This document shows, piece by piece, positions 30,992 to 33,353 of a stretch of 33,353 nucleotides of DNA (positions are counted from its first letter, which is position 1; every line of letters starts with the position of its first letter). Under the pieces are notes generated by a model. That model ran no database searches. It saw only the letters and a program-made list of their open reading frames with translations, and was not told the origin of the DNA. The translations under genes were made by a program, and so were the position numbers. Origin of the DNA: an uncultured Clostridia bacterium (GTDB taxonomy: Bacteria > Bacillota > Clostridia > Oscillospirales > Butyricicoccaceae); contig CAMEZQ010000023.1 in the NCBI GenBank assembly GCA_945947915.1, positions 1 through 33,353 of the forward strand. Reading direction: 5' to 3'.

Positions 30992-31090
30992 ATGGAGGTC
31001 GGAAACAGCAGCGGCGCGGGCCCCGGGCCAGGTCAGACGCCGCGGCGGAGCCGTGCCGGCAGATCCGGCGCTCCTCCCGCCCGTCTGTGA
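30992..31090 (+). CDS. Possible 32-aa leader peptide upstream of mgtE
   Basis: A short reading frame inside the mgtE leader. Its ATG follows TGAGGTGA by five bases, a good ribosome binding site. The peptide begins MEVGNSSGAGPGPG and contains seven Gly, five Arg and five Pro residues (Pro 11, 13, 17, 28, 29), including an Ala-Pro-Pro near the end. It stops 84 nt before mgtE and has no recognisable domain. Proline-rich leader ORFs upstream of magnesium transporter genes are known in enterobacteria (mgtL). A similar sensing role here is inference from position and composition only. It could be a chance frame in GC-rich leader sequence. Confidence 0.45.
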   Translation: MEVGNSSGAGPGPGQTPRRSRAGRSGAPPARL

Positions 31091-31120
31091 CCGGATCGTG
31101 CATCCACAGGCTCTCCCACG

Positions 31121-31166
31121 CCTCCGCGGCCTGCTTCCGGCCTTCACGGTCGCTTCTGTCCGGAGG
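31121..31166 (+). promoter_or_regulatory. Possible SD-sequestering pairing in front of mgtE
   Basis: CCTCCG (31121-31126) is complementary to CGGAGG (31161-31166), the mgtE ribosome binding site. CCTCC could also pair with GGAGG at 30994-30998, and CTCCG with CGGAG at 31046-31050, both inside the leader ORF. This allows alternative structures, but such matches are frequent in GC-rich DNA. Confidence 0.3.
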
Positions 31167-31174
31167 AATCAAAT

Positions 31175-32521
31175 ATGGAAATCAATATGACGGAAAAGGC
31201 ACTGGAGCTGCTCCGGGCCAGGCGGTTTGCCGATCTGAAAAACCTCCTGGTCGTGCTCAATCCGCCCGACGTGGCCCTTATCCTGCAGGAGCTGCCCGAG
31301 GAGAATCTCCCCCTCCTGTTCCGCATCCTGCCCAAGGAGCTGGCCGCTGATGCTTTTATCGAAATGGACGGCGACAGCCAGGAGCTGCTCATCCACGCCT
31401 TTACCGATAACGAACTGAAAGAAGTCCTCGATCAGCTTTTCGTCGACGACGCCGTCGACCTGATCGAAGAAATGCCGGCCGGCGTCGTCAAGCGCATCCT
31501 GCGCAATACCGACCCCGAAACGCGCAAGGTCATCAACCAGATCCTCAATTATCCCGAAAATTCGGCGGGCAGCATCATGACCACCGAATACGTCCGTCTG
31601 CAGAAGGAAATGACCGTCGACCAGGCCTTCACCCGCATCCGCCAGACCGGCGCTGACAAGGAGACCATCTACACCTGCTATGTCACCGACGAGCGCCGCC
31701 TGCTGCTGGGCCTGATCACCGTCCGTGCCCTGCTGCTGGCCGACCGGGACGCTGTCATCGGCGATATCATGGAGACCAACCTCATCTCGGTCGACACCAT
31801 GGAAGACAAGGAATCGGCCGTCCAGACCCTGAGCAAATACGGCTTCTCGGTGCTGCCGGTGGTCGATAAGGAAAAGCGCCTGGTGGGCATCATCACCTTC
31901 GACGACGCCCTGGACGTTATGGAAGACGCGGCCACCGAAGACATCGCCATGATGTCGGCCGTCACGCCCACCGACAAGCCCTATCTCAAGACCGGCATTT
32001 TCGAGACCTTCCGCTCCCGCATCGTCTGGCTGCTGGTGCTCATGCTGTCGGCCACCTTCACCAGCATGATCTTGACCTCTTTTGAATCGGCACTGGCCTC
32101 CTGCGTGGTGCTGACGGCCTATGTGCCCATGCTCATGTCCACCGGCGGCAACTCGGGCAGCCAGGCTTCGGCCACCGTCATCCGCGCCCTCTCTCTGGGC
32201 GACGTGGTCTTTTCCGACCTGCCGGCCATCGTGTGGAAGGAATCCCGGGTGGCGCTGCTCTGCGGCGCCGTGCTGTCGGGCGCAAATTTCCTCAAGCTGC
32301 TTGTCTTTGACCGGCTGACCGTGCCCATCGCCGCCGTCATCTGCCTCACCCTGTTTGCCACCGTTTTCGTGGCCAAGCTGGTGGGCTGCACCCTGCCCAT
32401 TCTGGCCAAAAAGCTGGGCTTCGACCCCGCCGTCATGGCCAATCCCTTCATCTCCACCATCGTCGACGCATTGTCCCTGTTCATTTATCTGACCATCGCC
32501 ACCGCCATGCTGGGCCTCTGA
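31175..32521 (+). CDS. mgtE: Magnesium transporter MgtE
   Basis: A 448-aa Mg2+ channel/transporter. The cytoplasmic N domain of helical repeats is at ~1-130 (DLKNLLVVLNPPDVALILQE and DAVDLIEEMP). Two CBS domains at ~135-255 act as the Mg2+ sensor, followed by a connecting helix. A five-helix membrane domain spans ~275-448, with the pore motif PMLMSTGGNSGSQAS and a conserved Asp near the end (STIVDALSLF). GGAGG lies eight bases before the ATG. It has a 245-nt leader but no M-box I can recognise. No U-rich terminator follows before the recombinase end; only a short GCCC-TTCG-GGGC hairpin is seen at 32571-32582. Confidence 0.96.
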   Translation: MEINMTEKALELLRARRFADLKNLLVVLNPPDVALILQELPEENLPLLFRILPKELAADAFIEMDGDSQELLIHAFTDNELKEVLDQLFVDDAVDLIEEMPAGVVKRILRNTDPETRKVINQILNYPENSAGSIMTTEYVRLQKEMTVDQAFTRIRQTGADKETIYTCYVTDERRLLLGLITVRALLLADRDAVIGDIMETNLISVDTMEDKESAVQTLSKYGFSVLPVVDKEKRLVGIITFDDALDVMEDAATEDIAMMSAVTPTDKPYLKTGIFETFRSRIVWLLVLMLSATFTSMILTSFESALASCVVLTAYVPMLMSTGGNSGSQASATVIRALSLGDVVFSDLPAIVWKESRVALLCGAVLSGANFLKLLVFDRLTVPIAAVICLTLFATVFVAKLVGCTLPILAKKLGFDPAVMANPFISTIVDALSLFIYLTIATAMLGL

Positions 32522-32620
32522 CCGTGCTCCCATACACAATCATATAAACATATAAACATAAAAAGAAGATGCCCTTCGGGGCGGTCCAATAAAACAGTAT
32601 AATAATGTTTTAGGGAAGGC

Positions 32621-32646
32621 GGCATGAGTAATCATGCCGCTTTTCC
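32621..32646. terminator. Hairpin overlapping the recombinase stop codon
   Basis: GCGGCATGA-GTAA-TCATGCCGC is a perfect 9-bp stem. On the plus strand it is followed by TTTTCC, so it could stop mgtE read-through. On the minus strand, where the recombinase TGA lies within the stem, it is followed by CTTCCCT. Confidence 0.55.
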
Positions 32647-33353
32647 GTTCATAACGTCATAGAGTAAATTGGCGGGGAGTATGCCGATATAGTTGTAGCT
32701 GATCGTCACATCCTGCACTCGGTGTCCGCTGGACTTATCCGGTGCGTGAACATATACGGCGTTGACCATATCGTTCAGAATAGTGGGTGTCAGCTTCTCC
32801 AAGTACAGGTACTTCTTTGCCTGTCGGATAAACCTATCAACATTCTCCGCTTGATCTTCTTGATTCTGTATTTCGTTTTCAAGCATTTCAATCTTGGCTC
32901 TCAAGTCTGCCTGCTCCTGCTCATAATCGTCAGACAACATCTGAAAACGAGCTTCGGACAGTTTTCCGTTGACCATATCCTCATAAATACGCTTGAACAA
33001 TCTGTCCAGTTCAGCCAGACGGTTTTCGGATTTCTGCAAGGTTCGCTTCTTGGCAGAAAGCTCTTTCTTTGCTTCCTCACTTCGCTTTGCACCCAATGCT
33101 CTGCGGAACGCATCCTCATAATCGGCAACACATTGGATTACCAACCTCATGTGTTGGAGCGTACCTTCTTCCAGTACCACGGCACGGATGAAGTGGGTGT
33201 CGCAGACTTCCTTGCCCTTTTTACGGGAAGTGGAGCATACGAAGTGGTCTTGTCTGGTTTCAAAACTGTTGCTGGTACAGTAGTACAATTTCTCACCGCA
33301 ATCGGCACAGCGGACGAGACCGGAGAACATATTGGTCTTGCCTGTTCTGGCGG
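32632..33353 (-). CDS. Large serine recombinase, C-terminal part (runs off the window)
   Basis: At least 240 aa, open to the window edge; the frame continues upstream with ARTGKTNMFSGL, so the ATG at 33330 is internal. The visible part has a recombinase zinc ribbon (CADCGEKLYYC ... HFVCSTSRKKG ... C), a long coiled coil rich in Lys/Glu/Leu, and a C-terminal DUF4368-like end (YVHAPDKSSGHRVQDVTISY). This matches TnpX/TndX-type site-specific recombinases of clostridial transposons and ICEs. The catalytic Ser resolvase domain lies outside the window. Its lower GC and different codon use contrast with the core genes. Confidence 0.9.
   Translation of the reverse strand, partial: ARTGKTNMFSGLVRCADCGEKLYYCTSNSFETRQDHFVCSTSRKKGKEVCDTHFIRAVVLEEGTLQHMRLVIQCVADYEDAFRRALGAKRSEEAKKELSAKKRTLQKSENRLAELDRLFKRIYEDMVNGKLSEARFQMLSDDYEQEQADLRAKIEMLENEIQNQEDQAENVDRFIRQAKKYLYLEKLTPTILNDMVNAVYVHAPDKSSGHRVQDVTISYNYIGILPANLLYDVMNGKAA

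Larger units (their letters stand above)
32525..33353 (-). mobile_element. End of a putative integrative element (serine recombinase type)
   Basis: From about 32525 the base composition drops in GC and codon use changes relative to mgtE. The only gene is the 3' part of a large serine recombinase, which usually sits at one end of such elements. A direct repeat atataaac-atataaac lies at 32542-32557 in the junction region. The exact attachment site cannot be defined without the other end or an empty site. Confidence 0.5.

Noticed and set aside
30990..31120. M-box (ykoK) Mg2+ riboswitch before mgtE
   Set aside because: Only AGGTGA and ATATGGA resemble the conserved core. The spacing, the CTGCCC segments and the downstream conserved blocks are not seen. 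A covariance search would settle it.
32632..33330. Complete 232-aa zinc-ribbon protein starting at 33330
   Set aside because: The frame stays open to the window edge with recombinase-like residues (ARTGKTN). The ATG is internal to a larger recombinase.

Overview
The window looks like the chromosome of a GC-rich, spore-forming, Gram-positive anaerobe of the Clostridia, probably Oscillospirales-like. The evidence is the germination protease Gpr and SpoIIP, a Mini-III RNase, Firmicutes gene orders (rpsT/gpr/spoIIP, greA-lysS, plsX-acpP-rnc) and AGGAGG-type ribosome binding sites. Assignment below class level cannot be made from the sequence alone. Nearly all genes are vertical housekeeping genes. 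Only the last ~0.8 kb (an AT-richer serine recombinase) looks foreign.

Layout. 1-640: two divergent tRNA-Pro genes, GGG (cut by the window edge) and CGG. The CGG gene is followed by a 143-bp tandem array that repeats its 3' half and its terminator. 841-2274 (+): an AbgB-like M20 amidohydrolase with its own promoter and terminator. 2437-13409 (-): a long housekeeping run, in transcription order ktrB, ktrA, a SpoU/TrmH rRNA methyltransferase, dprA, topA, trmFO, plsX, then (from an internal promoter) acpP, rnc and a radical SAM protein. 13683-15910: an M55 D-aminopeptidase (-) divergent from a DUF2812 membrane protein (+). 15969-16943 (-): an AraC/GyrI regulator. 17112-27824 (-): a second long run, in transcription order mrnC, metallophosphoesterase, RsuA-type pseudouridine synthase, PucR-type regulator, ftsE, ftsX, M23 peptidase, S41 peptidase and an unknown protein, then greA and lysS from their own promoter. 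28044-28373 (+): thioredoxin, convergent with rpsT (-). 28844-30885 (+): gpr and spoIIP. 30894-32521: a promoter, a 245-nt leader with a possible 32-codon peptide, and mgtE. 32632-33353 (-): the C-terminal part of a large serine recombinase running off the window.

Functional themes are potassium uptake (KtrAB), DNA topology and processing (TopA, DprA), membrane lipid and RNA processing (PlsX, AcpP, RNase III), a cell-wall module (FtsEX with a secreted coiled-coil M23 hydrolase and an S41 protease), translation (LysRS, GreA, S20, Mini-III, Psi synthase) and sporulation (Gpr, SpoIIP). The points most worth a second look are the tRNA-Pro 3'-half array, which recalls the repeats after E. coli tyrT, and the Pro/Arg/Gly-rich leader ORF before mgtE. 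Next come the LysRS-tRNA-binding-domain fusion, the greA promoter whose -10 box contains the stop codon of the preceding gene, the unknown 265-aa protein, and the mobile-element edge. I found no obviously new multi-gene system.
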